Positions 23,825-36,047 of a DNA stretch of 64,000 nt are shown one piece after another. The first letter of the stretch is position 1. Each line of letters begins with the position of its first letter. The notes beneath the pieces are model-generated. The model was not told the origin of the DNA. It was given only the letters and a program-made list of their open reading frames with translations, and ran no database searches. The position numbers and the translations under genes were made by a program. Where the stretch lies: positions 2,111,724-2,175,723 of the forward strand of contig NW_009799104.1 of the NCBI RefSeq assembly GCF_000213175.1. The letters run 5' to 3'. Origin of the DNA: Neurospora tetrasperma FGSC 2508 (Eukaryota; Ascomycota; Sordariomycetes; Sordariales; Sordariaceae).

Positions 23825-25661
23825 TCAGCACCTAATCTCCACGCCCCCCTTACTAACAGTCAAATACTTGACCCCCTTGAACGGCCTCACCGTCTCCGCC
23901 AGCCCTTTACTCCTCCTCGGATCCAGCATGATGCTCTCCACCTTGATCCCGCTCGCCGTCCACCCCTTGACGGCAAAGCTCACGCTCGCCGAGCTGGGCA
24001 TCAGGATCTTGTTCTGCTGCGCCAGTTTCCCGTCCCTCCGCTCTTTTTCCTCTTTTTCTTGCTCGGCTGTTAGTTTCTTGTCGCCGCCAGATAAGAGATC
24101 GCTCGCGCTCTGGTAAGGTGCTGGTTCACCGGCGTCGTAGGACCAGTCGCGGCCTCCAGCGGAGGAGGTGTTGAAGCCGAAACCGGTGGGGTCGTCATTG
24201 TCGTCTTCGTCTTCGCCGGAAATAGATTGGCCGACGACGGTGCAACGGAGAGCAAAGTGCGAAGCAAAGCCGGCGGCGACGTCCTTGTTGGGAATAGTCC
24301 ACTCGAGAAAACGGTCACCGGGGTTGTATGTGGCGTCACCCTTGGCGGTGCGGATTTCGGCGAGGTTGCGCACGTCTGCCGGTAAGGGGACGGTGACTTT
24401 GAGGTCTTGAAGCGTGGGGGAGGCGGGCGTGCCGGGTTGGGGACCGCCTCCCATGCCCCGACCGACGCCGCTGGCTGAGGATAGCGGGTAGTTTGATGAT
24501 GAGCCACTACCGCCACCTCCGCCGCCACTAGTACCGGGGATTCTGTTCACGGTGAGGCGGACTTCAAAGTCAGAGCCAGTGGGACCGAGACAGGTCTTGA
24601 TCTCCAGACTGATGGGGAGCTTAAGGTTGTTTGCTGAGGCGCTCATGTTGCCTAGGTTCCGGGCGCCCAGCGGGAGAAGGTCGACTTCGTAACCAGCTAG
24701 GGTGAAGCGGCCATCGGGAGGGATGAAGCTGAGAACGCCGGGTTGCTCGCGCCATTTTGCGAGACGCACGCAGGGATGGAAGACAGGTAGGTCAATGATG
24801 CTGCCGAGGTTGTGCTTGCCGGTTGGACCCGTTAGAGTAACGACTATGTCGGGCACTCCAGAGACCTTGGAGGTGAAGGCGATTGTGCCGTTTGCGAAGG
24901 CGGCGAGAGGCCGGCCGGATGGAGCGAGGGTGACAGAGAGGGTTTCGATTACGTCGGCATAGAGCTCGTTTTGGGTGTGTCGTACATTGTTTCGACGCCA
25001 GGGGAGGGCTAGAGTGCTCTGCTGGGCAAGGAGAGAAGCTGGGCTGGGGTTGGAGAAGGTTGGTTTTCTGGCGAGATGCGCAAGTCAGTCAGGGGGGTTG
25101 TTTTCTTTTGTCCAAAACGGGTAATGGATGCGCATACGTGGGGAGGTTCAAATTGCCGAGGAGCTTGCCCATAAAGCCTTCCACCTCAACCAAGTCGCGC
25201 AGTGCATTGGGTTCTGTTGTGTTGATGGTGCCGGCATCGCACATCTCTGTGAGAAGCTGAGCTACGACATCGTAGTTGCTCTCAATCTTGTGGGCCAGTA
25301 ATGGGGTGCCCAGAAACTCCTCGAAGGAATCGACGATACGGTGGAGGAACTCGAGAACGAGCAGAGGCTCAACCTCGGAGGAGGTTGTTAGGAGAAAGAG
25401 AAGGTTGGCATGTTTGAGGCTGAAGACGAGAGTGGGTGGGTTGGTATTAGGGAGGTATATCAGGTTCGGTCTCGGGGCGGGATGTTCGAGGTAGAGGGGC
25501 AGCAAGTACGACGGCGACAGCGGACGCGATGTGTATGTGTGCGACAAGATGGGGCTGCTGGAGTTGGATATTAGCTTTTGTGTTTTCCATTGCTCTGGAT
25601 CAAGAGTGCAGCTTTACTTGTGCTCGTCGAAAATGTGGAGGGCCTCGATGACACCGTTCAT
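23825..25661 (-). CDS. apm3: AP-3 complex mu subunit (Apm3)
   Basis: Three exons: 25661-25618, 25557-25138 and 25067-23825, giving 568 residues. The start MNGVIEALHIFDEH splices in frame to NSPILSHTYTSRP and then through the N-terminal longin-like domain (LPLYLEHPAPRPNLIYLP, DSFEEFLG). The mu homology domain occupies about residues 190-568, beginning with RRNNVRHTQNELYADVIETL and ending in a beta-strand-rich module. A Gly/Ser-rich loop interrupts it near 280-310. AP-3 carries cargo such as ALP and SNAREs from Golgi/endosome to the vacuole; the mu chain reads YxxPhi sorting signals. The RPxPSxxHLLPLYLEHPAPRP type N-terminus points to AP-3 rather than AP-1/2 mu. The gene diverges from the DMAC1-like gene across only 373 bp. 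Confidence 0.9.
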
Positions 25662-26034
25662 GATGAAAGAAAAAAGAGAGAGATAACGGGAGTGAGGGGT
25701 TCGGTGATGGCGGTCCTCTGGCTAGGTTGTGGGTTGCTGTTGGGCAATCACGCAGCGATGGGCCAGGGACAGTGCCAGACCGGGCACTGTTCCTAGGAAG
25801 CGCTGACGCAATGGGAACCCGCATAGCAACATGTGGCCCATGCTCTCTGCCTCGCCAAGACTCAATCGGCCAGAAAGTCAACGGCGTGGGCGGTGGACAA
25901 CGGCAGATCTCTCCAACAAGCTCCACTGTTCACTCCATGTAAACAATAACACACAAAAGGAGCCAATAGGGGCATCATTAGACGACGGAATCAGTACCTC
26001 TACGCTCGTTCAACTCTCACTGGAGTCATTAGCC
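25662..26034. promoter_or_regulatory. Bidirectional promoter, AP-3 mu / DMAC1-like
   Basis: A 373-bp gap between two divergent start codons must serve both genes. No strong TATA box is seen, as is common for housekeeping pairs. Confidence 0.55.
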
Positions 26035-26383
26035 ATGGCCAAAGACAGCATTCCTCCGCTTCATACGCTGGAGAGGCCTGAAAAGCTCCAGGACATTCTC
26101 AAGCAGGACCGCGGTGATGACTGCCTTCCCTGCCGGGTCATTGGTGAGGACTCGTGTATTCATAGGTACTTAAACACCCTAGATGCTAACATTCTTACTA
26201 GGCGGAGGTGCTTTCCTTGGTCTTGCCGCATACAGTTATTATTCCGGCCACTCCCAGCTCACCAAAGCCCAAGCCGAGATCCTAGCCAGCAAGTCCTTCT
26301 TTGGTATGAGAAGCAGGAGGTGGGCCATCACTGGTCTCTCATGCGGCATGGCCTATCTGGGCTTGTACAGACTGTTTAAGTGA
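26035..26383 (+). CDS. Small mitochondrial-type membrane protein, DUF4536/DMAC1-like
   Basis: Two exons, 26035-26143 and 26202-26383, intron phase 1 with a GCTAAC branch, 96 residues. The N-terminal third is soluble and ends in a DDCLPCRVIGGGAFLGLA segment. It is followed by one hydrophobic stretch (about 37-55), a polar loop, and a second hydrophobic stretch near the C-terminus (WAITGLSCGMAYLGLYRLF). The CxxCRxxG-GGAxxGL pattern followed by two short membrane segments resembles the DUF4536 family (distal membrane-arm assembly component of complex I in animals). The family assignment is from pattern only. In N. crassa, which has complex I, a role in that complex would be plausible but is inference. 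Confidence 0.72.
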
Positions 26384-27834
26384 GGCGATTGGAAAAGAAA
26401 AAGACTAGCACCTGTCCTTGAAATGGTCAATGCGACGCAGCTCATTGTGGTGCTGTCGACAAAAGAGTCAACGAGAGCACCCCACACAGTTTAGTCGAGA
26501 AGGGACGAAGGCGACAGGCTTAGTCAACCGTCGAGACGCAGCCGAGATTTGCCGAGAATTAACTCCAGTGGATGACGAGAAATGCCTAGCAAATGATATC
26601 ATGATGGCCACACTCGCTCTGCTGAGCTGTTGTTTCGTTAGTGCAACATCAGTATCACCACCCGCTCGCGACCGTTCGATCGTTTCGACCGTCGGAAAGG
26701 GAAATCTTGACGGAGCACGCGGTAGCCGTTCGGAAACGGTTGCTACTTGAAGTCCGTGCCATACAGTAGTAAGACGGGACGACCGAGGAGATCTTATAAG
26801 GAGGGTCTTCGAGCTTGTTTGTCAACAAGGTGGTGGTTGGCCGAGTAGGACTCGGTGATGCGCACAGCTCAATACAACCTGCCAGAAAGACCATGGATTC
26901 CATTCCCATGGCGGCAGCTATATACTCGATATTTGCCCAGGCACTTCCACACCTTAGGGTGCACGAGGAATCCCTCCACCCACTCGTCTAGCTGCGTCAC
27001 CGTTGTAACAGTGAGCCTCTGGGTTGATTGGCGTTAGTGAGGTGGTCCCTGTGGTCACTAGCTCTTGGTGAGCCCCGTTTTTGCGATCTGCGCGCGCCCC
27101 TTCTTCCCAGTTAACATGTTGACAATGCGCTTCACAAGCGCGTAGAATCCCGCGCACCTCGTCATGTTCATCTGCTACTTCCTTTGCCAACGCGTCACTT
27201 TACACGTACCTTTTGCAAGGTTTTCTCTTCCGCCTCCAACACGTTATCAATATTTTGCCTCCACTTTGGTACGAAAGAAAACTCAACGGGTAATTATTCG
27301 GGAAGTGAGACGAAGGTAATATCTCCTCCACGACTTCCGCGCTTGCAGTGTGGATGACAACATGACAACAGGGACCAGGCTTCATCGACACAAACTTGGC
27401 TTGAAATCACACGTGGAAAGCGGGCCTGCGAGTGGAGATGTATCCAGCAAACGACTCCCGGGGACCCTGAACATCATTCTCATATCGACAACAAGCAATC
27501 ATGGCTGGAAGGACACTCGGGGGAGTAAGCCAGGCTTCAGCCTTTGCCACATACAGAAGGAGATGTCTGCTTACAACCCAGCACGAGGTTGTGAAATACT
27601 CATGGAGCAAGGGGCAGTCGTTATGCACGTAATGACTAGCTGGACATGGCCTCTTTAGTCTTGACTATGAGAGGGAACAAAAAGCAATCCTAGGAAAAAC
27701 CGGTATGGTACACAACATTGTGTTGTCCAAGTTGCTTCTCGTTCCCAAATACAAACCTAGCCTCCTTTCTCCCATTTCCTGCCACTCTGCTTTCAAACCC
27801 CTACTCAGACGTCTTCTTCCTCTGTGCCTTCCTC
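26384..27834. other. Convergent intergenic region
   Basis: About 1.45 kb between the 3' ends of the DMAC1-like and GH6 genes. Only short unbiased open frames are present. I see no RNA gene or mobile element. Confidence 0.55.
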
Positions 27835-29219
27835 TTAGAAAGAAGGCTTAGCATTTTTCACAAGCATCTCAAAGTAATCCTGGTTCCACGATCCCGCCTC
27901 TGGACTAGGTTGATACGCATCGCTCTTCCCGCAGAAGCTATCGTACCTAGTGGCACTGCTATCGCTAGTACCATCGGACTCACCACCCGGCTTGACCCAG
28001 ACGAAAGCGTCAGCGAGGTCGTGACCCGTGGAAGAAGTCGGGCGAACGCCAAAGCCGGCGCCGTTGACGTTGCACCAGTTGCCCCACTCCTGGCGCAGAC
28101 CGGAGACGCCGTTGCGGCCCGTGTCGACGATGGCGTGGTTGGGCATGCCGGCGGACTTGAGGGCAGGGCCAAAGTTGTCGAGGTAGAGCTTCTCGTTTTG
28201 GCACTTGTTGTACTTGGCGTCCGAGGCTTTGGAGAATTCGCCGGGGGTGAGGTCCCTGTTTTCACAAGGTTATTATTAGCAATCTTCGTCGTTTTTCTCT
28301 CTCTCTTCTTTACTCTTTTTTTTTCTTTTTTTTTGAAAGTCCTACGAGATGTGGCAAACATACCATTGATTCCACCCAGCAACGTTGGTAGCGATGCCGC
28401 GGACCTGCTTGGGGGATCCCGCGGCCTTGTAGGCCTTGGCCAACTCCTGCGCTCCGGGCTTGAGGTTTGCGTCCCACCCGAGCCAGCCGCCGTGGCCCGC
28501 GTCAATGTACATGACGACATTGGGGAGGTTGAGGTTCCTGAGGGCGTAGGCAACGCCGTCGCGGTAGCCGGACGCGGAGTCCTTGCAGGTCTGCAGGTCC
28601 GAGTTGGTGACGAGGTTGGGGAGTGAGTCGGGCTCGATGACGAGCGCGAAGGCGGTCTTGGGATGCGCTTTGAGGATCTTGACGATGACTGTATTGGCAA
28701 ACGTCACTTTGTTAGACGCATTATTTGTCCTTTGTGGCATAAATGGGCAGGCCATGGAGCAAAGAAGGACTCACCATCGATATACTCAGTCTTATACCTA
28801 CTAAGCTCGCCAACCGCCAACTCGCCGTTGGAGGCCTTGGCAGCGCAGTCACGGCCGGGCAAGTCGTAAATGACCAAGCCCAGGATGTGGTTGCAGGGGA
28901 CGTCCTCGAGCGCCGGCTCCAGCTTGCCAATGTTTTCGATTGAGTCCAGCCAGAGGAAGCTGCCGACGTTGGCCACCTTGGCGGCCTTGGCTGCCAGGCT
29001 CGAGTCCGAAATGGCCGCGACGGCCGCCTCGACCTCGGTCCGGTAGAACTTGTTGGCGTGGAGCGTGTACTTCTTCCACACGTTGGTGCTGGCGTCGAGG
29101 GTGACAGCTGAAGCGCAGCCGGCCTGGACCGCACGCGGCTTCTCCTGCAAGGTAGGGGTGGAAGGGGCGGCAATGGTGGTGGCGGCAAAGGCCAAGGCGG
29201 CGGAGTTGGAGAACTTCAT
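27835..29219 (-). CDS. gh6-1: GH6 cellobiohydrolase without a carbohydrate-binding module
   Basis: Three exons: 29219-28775, 28688-28364 and 28255-27835, 396 residues. A signal peptide (about 1-18) leads directly into the catalytic domain; there is no CBM1 and no linker. Numbering against T. reesei Cel6A, Y118 and D124 of YDLPGRDC match Y169/D175, D169 of VIEPDSL is the catalytic acid, and D351 of GGESDGTSD matches D401. Both disulfides can form (C125-C183, C318-C365). Both tunnel-forming loop regions are present, so an exo-acting cellobiohydrolase that attacks cellulose from non-reducing ends is expected, secreted to the medium. S350 replaces the free cysteine C400 of Cel6A. Intron 2 is long and A/purine-rich (28256-28363). 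A TATAAAG element lies about 115 bp upstream on the minus strand. Gene order agrees with my memory of N. crassa gh6-1. Confidence 0.93.
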
Positions 29220-31324
29220 CGTGAAATAGGGGAGGAGAGACACGAACCAGAGACCTACTGCTTGGGTGTGATGATGGTGGGGTGATGAAGAAATTGGAAA
29301 TGGCAGGACTAGAAGCGGAGAGGTGCTTTATGGTCTTTATACTAATGAGTTCGCTTCCTCGTTTGGCGTACTGTCCCGGTTGTCTGCCTTCTGGTTAACC
29401 AGGTTAAGCCATACACACTCTCACACTTTATCTTTCTTTTACCTAATCGTGCCAATTTTGCCTCACCTCCCATTCTCCTGAGAGCGGTTCGAGATGAACA
29501 ATAACACAACATGGCAATCAGGAAGACAGGCCCGCCACACGCGATAGCTTCTCGGCCAGGAACTTCCGAGGTTGTCACTATAGGAAGTCCACCTTGACCA
29601 AGCACATTCGCATGGATACATCTTATGCATGGTTTTGAGAATCGCCTCAACTGTTCACGGCTCTTCAGTGGACGGAAGAGGCTACGCTCTTCAGGTCCCG
29701 TGCCCACCTTTGTTCATACAGCAATTTACTTTTAATATTTTGTCTTTCCAGCCGAACCATTGCTCGGGCAGAGCATGGGATTGGCGATTGGTACCTGAGA
29801 AAGTGTGGGGAAGTTCAGTGTCGTGGGACAAAGGAGGAGGCGGCGGCGATCTTGGAAAAGGAAACTTAATTTGGAGAGGCAGTCTACTTCACGCACGTTT
29901 TATGGTGGTGTGTAGTTTCTCTCGAATGACGGCCCCTTGGTCTGGGGTGTCTTGATGATCTCGCGCAATTTGCAAGCGGATCCCTCCAGTGTAGACACAC
30001 AACCTAACCTTCCTGGGATGTACGGAGAAAAGCTAGATATTGCGAGCCAGCTGAGACTCCGTAAATCTCAAACATTTGTATTGGAGAGGCTATTTCTTTG
30101 AACTAAAAGGCTTCTTCATTCGTGCATTGAGTGGGAGACGGGAAGCCTTGTTGGTCGTGTTATGGTACAAGATCAACACGCATAGCTATGTGACCAACAT
30201 TTGAGGGTAAACGCTAAAGTGGCATCAGAGTTGTACCCTACCTCTTGAAGAAGCACCGTGGTTTTGCCATCGGTAATTGTCTACGGTTCTTTGATAAATG
30301 CCGGACTTGATGGTCCGGGGAAGTACCACCCCCCCTTTTGAGTAGCATAATGGTTAGAAGTGGCGGTTCTCTGCTAATATTCTCGCAATTTCTCAATTAT
30401 AGATAGTTCAAAATTACTCAAATTCTTGTGTCAGGCTTCGCTATGATGAGAATTACTGTTTTACCCTGGAGATGTAAGATGGTAGGTGGTATGAAAAAAG
30501 GGTCCGGACACTCGCTGGGTCTGGTTTGGTATAATCATGTCCGAATTTTTCCCACGCCACCTGGATGACCACCGAAGGGTCCTCTGGATCGAATTGGTCA
30601 AGTTGTCAAGTGGTAGCTGTTGGATCAATCCCCTCGATATGGATGATCCGCAATCCCATGTTCTGAAGACGAGATAAGTTGCTTGCCATTCGCTGTTGGG
30701 TATCAAGTTCCGGTCATTAAGCTGCGGCTTATTAGCCGGCATACTCGCCAGTCGTGAGGTGTGACAAATCTACGAGTTGAAAAGTTGGGGTGCGTTGCGT
30801 CCAAAGTATAATATTTGCTCTCTTCCTCCCGCGCCGGTTCGGCTAAAACGACTGAACGCATCATCAGCATATTGTTTTGTTTTGTCACATCCCAACTTTT
30901 CCCTGGCTTGAAGCACTACGTGATCACTGTTAAGGGGGGGCTGAGTTTCAGGCACGTAGCGAGACTTAGCTGTTGATTGTATTGTCAGATATGAGAGACG
31001 GTGGGCCGGAGAAAGAACAAGATATTGCCGCCAGTTGCATCTCTCAACCCGTTCGCAGGCACAGGATCTAACAGGGGCTTTGTGAAACCTTCAGAAACAG
31101 CGTCAATATTTTTGTGAAGCCCTCAATTGACTTGAGTAGCTCTATTCCTTTTGTTTTCCTATTTCTCTCAGAAGCAACAGCTCTATTTTACAACTAACAA
31201 TGACCGTTTCAACAAAACCCGCCTAAAAATGTGTACTTGGCTTTCAAAGATTTGGTGTGCAAGCCTGGCGATAAAGATCTTGGCAGGATGGATCGTTGAT
31301 ATTGCCTTGTCACTCGCTGCTGCC
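29220..31324. other. GH6 upstream region and OST3/6 3' flank
   Basis: About 2.1 kb without a gene. It includes the GH6 promoter and a perfect 6+6+6 inverted repeat at 30301-30318 (CCGGAC-TTGATG-GTCCGG), which contains CGG and CCG ten bases apart. Nothing coding is supportable. Confidence 0.55.
29335..29341 (-). promoter_or_regulatory. TATA box of the GH6 gene
   Basis: TATAAAG on the minus strand, about 115 bp before the ATG, a usual position for a strongly inducible secreted-enzyme gene. Transcription start is not known. Confidence 0.5.
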
Positions 31325-32439
31325 TTACATAAATGGTGGCAGGTAAAATGGGTAGCCAGCGTTCTTGAGACGGAAGATGCTCAGAAGGAAGCTGTACACA
31401 ACCAAGAGAACGCCGCTCCAAGCCCAGACTGCGATAGTCTGGGACTTGGGGTCGGCAATCCTGGGCACCTTGACGGCCAAGGAGATGACCGCAAAGGAGA
31501 GAATACCGTCTGATAGATCATGCAAAGTTAGCGAAACCGAAGAGGCAGACGAATAGAGAGCTCGCGAGAACTTACACAAAGCAGCAATGATTTGTGTCTC
31601 CAAGCCGTATTGGTTCTGAAAGCCAGCAGCGAAGTAGCTCACACCACCGCGCGGGTTGTTGGCAACATAGGGGACCTTGCGAATCTGGTTGTACATGTGG
31701 CCACTGGTGAACAGCAGGATAGCAATCAAAGTGAAGGCAGCCCAGACATTGCGGTTCTGGATCACGGGCACGACGTAAGGCCAGGCGACGTAGACGCCAG
31801 TCAAGCTACCAGTAATCATGGTGAAGCTCACAGCCCACTTGAGGTAGTCGACAGGGCGCTTGACGGGAGGATGAGGGCGGCCATCAAGGTGGCGGACAAG
31901 CCAAGAGTGCACTACTTCGGCGGGAACGGGTCCATTGGTGAAGTCATAGCGGATGGGCTCGGGGCTAGCAGCAGCGTGGGGACCGATGGTGGGAGGGAAG
32001 AAGAAGAGGACGGGAGCAGTTTGGAGGCCGAACTATTACAAGTTGTTAGCTTCCTGGTCAGTAAACGAGAGTGGACTTAAACACGTACACCCATAAAGGT
32101 CTCTCGTCCTTCACTGAAATCCAATGAACCAAAAATAACACGAGACTCGCCAGACTTGTCGCCCTTGACCCAGCTCTTGGAGAGCAGCTCCCACTCAGGC
32201 TGGAATTCGCGGCAGAGCTGGCAGCCGTAGCGGGGATCGAGGGCTGTCAGGACAACAGCGACGCTGTAATCGCGAGGAGGGGCGGTGAGAGACTTGAAGG
32301 AGGAATCTTTGAGCTTGATGGGGGCGTGGGATGTCTGTTTGGCGTGGAATTCTGCGAATCGTTCCTCGGAGGACTTCCTAGCAGCAAAGGATCCGGCCGC
32401 GAATAGCGACGCCGACAGGAAGGCGGGCAGCCAGCGCAT
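31325..32439 (-). CDS. ost3: Oligosaccharyltransferase subunit OST3/OST6
   Basis: Three exons: 32439-32089, 32032-31576 and 31509-31325, 330 residues. A signal peptide (1-20) is followed by a lumenal thioredoxin-like domain with an active CQLC motif (C73, C76). It then has four hydrophobic segments in the C-terminal half and a short cytosolic end, the standard Ost3/Ost6/MagT1/TUSC3 plan. It is an ER membrane subunit of the oligosaccharyltransferase complex; the redox motif forms transient mixed disulfides with substrate proteins to improve N-glycosylation of nearby sites. Introns have GTACGT and GTAAGT donors; the second splits a tyrosine codon. Divergent from the coiled-coil gene. Confidence 0.93.
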
Positions 32440-33204
32440 CTTGTCGAGCTTTGTCTTTTAACCAGAGCAGACGAGTGTTGTCCTACGCAATTGTGACCGG
32501 CCAATTGCTTCTAATTATCTCGATGTGGCCTTGTTGTCGTCAGTCGGCGTCGTCGAGGTTGGGTGATGCCCGGTGGTGATGGTTGTCGCTTGAGATTAAG
32601 CTTGGCGAACCCACAGGTAGTACAGCTAGCTGACGGGATACAGTGGACACAGCTCACTGGACAGACAGCACTGCAGCACAGGCGGGCAGCTCCCAAACAC
32701 ATCGAGCGAGGTGTCCAAGGTGTCCTCAATGGAATGACATGCGTGTCCCGGTACGTACCTACCTACCCCCAGCTAAGGTACTTACCTCTCACACCTGCGG
32801 AGCTCAAGCTGCCGGCTGGCAACAGCAAGGGTCCCGTCTGGCTCCATTCTTCCACCCCATTTCTTCAGTGGGGCCGTACCAATAGGGCCACTATCCCTCT
32901 TCCGGAACATTGTTTACTTCAAGGTTTGGCGGGCAAGCTGACCGTTGTTTGGTTGCTCTCGCCCTCTTGGACTTTCGTCATTTTCAATATCAGCCCAGCC
33001 CAACAAGCACACCATTACCACCACCACCACCATCAACCCTGAATCCATACCAAAGCACGACATCAAAGTCTACCAGTTTCCAATTACAGAACGGCGACCG
33101 TCAACATTACATTGCGCTCGGCTTTACACATTATTCTATTGCAGTACATCATTGCGCGCGTCTGCATTTCTATGCCTGCCACACGCGTGTCGCCATGTGT
33201 AAAC
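32440..33204. promoter_or_regulatory. Divergent region, OST3/6 and coiled-coil gene
   Basis: About 760 bp. It contains a short CTAC run at about 32756 and an ACC/CAC-rich patch near 33011-33035. No gene is seen, although the coiled-coil gene could start slightly upstream, at 33172. Confidence 0.45.
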
Positions 33205-35523
33205 ATGGATCCTGAACAGGTCAATTCTCGTCCACCCTCGACGCTCGGCCCGCGCCCCCCGTTCGTTGGCTGACAACCTGTCGCGATACAGAAAACAGAG
33301 AGGATGTTTGAGCTGGAGATGCGATACAAACAGGCTGTCCATCAGACAGACCTGTTGGTCAGGGAGGAAGATGGGCGCCGGATGAAGCTGCGCAGCATGG
33401 TCCTTCGCGATGATAACTCGTCGCTAAAAGACCAGGTTGCGCACAGGGACAATCGCATCAAGATCCTCATACAGCGAGCCGATGACGCTCGCCACCTAAT
33501 AGAGTCCATTCAGCAACAATGCGCCCGGCAGGAGAAGCAGATCCAGGCCCAAATGCGCGAGATCGCTCACCTTAAGGTAGGGCGGTGTGCATATATGCTA
33601 GCGCGGAAAAGTCGGACCAATGCTGACACCATGCCATAGGAGGAAATCGCAGCTTTCAGCACAGTATCACAGGATTCCGCAAAGATCCTATCCGAGAAAC
33701 TTGCCCTAACACGCGAGGTCGCCGTCCTCAAGCCCGAAGTTGAGCACCTGAAATCCCAATTGTCACACCAAAAAGATGTCCTCGCCGAAAAGTTGGCACT
33801 AGAACGCCAACTGAACACGCTGGAAGTCGAACTCGCCAATGAGAAGCGCGCTGCGGAAAAGGCGGCTCAAAAGCAGGAGCGATATACCAAGGAAGAAGAG
33901 GAACTCCGAAAACAGGTCCGCGAACTCGAAAAGGAACTCAACAAGGAGAGAAAGGCAGCACAAAGGAGTGGCGATTCACAACAACAGGTCAAGGCTCTTC
34001 GAGAACAACTAGCGACGGCGGAAAAGAAGTTTGCTTCGGAAAAGTCCAAGATGGAACAAGCGACCAGGGCTCAAGTGGAGAAGTCTACCGAGATGGAGGA
34101 GGAGCTCGAACAGCTTAGAGAGAAGCTTTCCGAAACAGAACAGGCATTGGCAGCTGAAAAGCGGGCAGCTCAGCGCAAGGCTAAAAACCAGGAGAACAAG
34201 GCATCCGTATCGGAGGACGAGCTCGCGGCATTACAGAAACAGATCGACGAGTTGAAGCAGGCTCTGACAGAGGAAAAGAAGGATAAGGAGAGGCTACGAA
34301 AAGAGAATCAGCAAGCGATCACCGAGGCCGAAGTACGACAAGCAGCGACGGACGAAAAGCTGGATAAGTTCAGGACCAAACTGCATGAGGCCAAGGAGGA
34401 ACTCAAAAAGTCCAAAGCCGATCTGGAAAAGGCCCGAGAGAAGGCAGCAAAAGCGGCGCTGGTAACGACAACCACGATACCGACTAAGAAGGCGGCAGCG
34501 AAGGTTGCGGGCAAAAAGAGACGTGCGGATGAGGTGTTGCTCGAGGAAACGGCCCTTGGTACACCGGGCGCAGCCGACAGACCGAAGCGTCCTCTTAAGA
34601 AGAGGGGATTCGACCCATCGGACATGGTCCAAAAGTCCACATTTTCCATCACGCCTTTCCTCAACAAGACGCTGAACCCAGACGGAACGACCAACGAGGA
34701 TGTACCGGCACCGGGTGAGGGCGCGGCTGAGAGCGAAGCTGCGCCAAAGCCTACGCCCGCGCCAGCGGAGGATTCCCTTATGGAGCTTGGCGACGACTCC
34801 GTCCTAGCACATCTTCGCCCAACAGGAAATACACCAACCGAGGTAAAGGTTACTGAGCAGATAGAGAAGGCCGGCGGCGGTGCTCTGGAAGCCGAGGCAG
34901 GGGAGGAGAACAACGGCAAGCCCGAGGAAAAGGCAAAGAAGGGCCGTGGCAAGGTCAAGGCCCTCAAACCGCTCGCAGCTTCGGTAGCGTCAAAGAAGGG
35001 TCCTATCAAGGTACCGAAACTCAAGATCAACAAAGTAGCACGCGCTGCGGAAGCTGTGTCAGAAGAGCCAACAGAAGAAAACGGCGAATCTTCGACGCAG
35101 CCCCAGCCAGAAACCAGCAAACCGGCCCCCAAGAAACCCGAACTCAAGCCTAAAACCAAGCCCTCATCAGCACCCACATCCGAGTCCGAGCAGCAGCAGC
35201 AGCAGCCCACCACCTCTCAACAAGCAGCACCACTCCAAAAGAAGAAGAAACGCAAACTGCTCGGTAATACCAGCAAGACTACGCTCTTCGATAACGACGA
35301 TGAAGGCGAACGAGTCGACACCAGCATCCTTCCTGGGAAAGGCAAAGTGGCCGCCGCAGTCACAGGGAAAGCGACAGCGAAGAGGGTGGTTGCCCCTCTT
35401 GGGAAGACCATGGTGGGCAAGGTGCATATTGCTGGAGGGAGTAAGAATCCTTTTGGGAAAGTGGATAAGTTCAGCCCACTCAAGAAGGATCGTAGGGGAG
35501 TTAACGCTAGCTTTTTGCATTAA
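33205..35523 (+). CDS. Coiled-coil protein of unknown function
   Basis: Model: exons 33205-33219, 33292-33576 and 33640-35523, 727 residues. The 3' two exons are firm (GTAGGG donor, GCTGAC branch, phase 0). The first is less so: its GTCAAT donor is weak, an in-frame ATG exists at 33172, a GTAAAC donor at 33199 would also keep frame, and the ATG at 33304 may serve instead. Residues from MFELEMRYKQ to about 420 are almost continuous heptad coiled coil (Glu/Lys/Gln/Ala). Beyond that the protein is basic and disordered (KKAAAKVAGKKRR, KRPLKKRGFDPSDMV), with a Pro/Lys/Gln-rich stretch. It ends in what looks like a short conserved tail, NPFGKVDKFSPLKKDRRG. The SPLK could be a CDK site. The overall plan suggests a cytoskeletal, nuclear or cell-cycle scaffold, but I recognise no family. 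Confidence 0.75.
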
Positions 35524-36047
35524 TCTGGTTGGTTGAAGACCCGCCCATTGTTCGTTGTGCCTTTGAAGCGAAGGGATAGGTTTCATGGGCTCATCATGGG
35601 GTTTTTTTTAGCTATATAGTGTGCATATGGCATTTGGGATGGAAAGCATTTCTAGCGTCTAGCTGGCGGTCCAGGACTCGGTGTTAATGGAGTTCAATTA
35701 GTCGATGGTATGGTATGGCATGACGACTAAGAGTACGATTACGTGCATAGTTCCGGATTCTTTCTGTAGGGCATACACAGACATCAGTATGTAGGCGGTT
35801 TACGAAATCACAACACGATTCATATCAAATTCAAACAGATCAGGTCGGACATGATAACGTGGAATAACTTTACTGATTTATAACCGAGGCTGCCCTGATT
35901 TCTATAAGCCCCTTTTTTTGTCTTCACCCAAACTTTTATCTTGACCGTAGACCCCTTTTCGATACACAAAGCAAAAGCTATCTCACCCCAAACCCTTCGT
36001 AGCGTCGCTTTCTCTTTTCTCTGTCTCCCCTGCCACACCCTTCCTCC
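35524..36047. other. Convergent 3' region
   Basis: A 524-bp gap between the stops of the coiled-coil and RING/ankyrin genes, presumably both 3' UTRs. Nothing else is seen. Confidence 0.5.

Noticed and set aside
27718-28626. 302-codon plus-strand frame antisense to the GH6 gene
   Set aside because: Mirror frame of a highly biased gene; GH6 on the minus strand explains the region fully.
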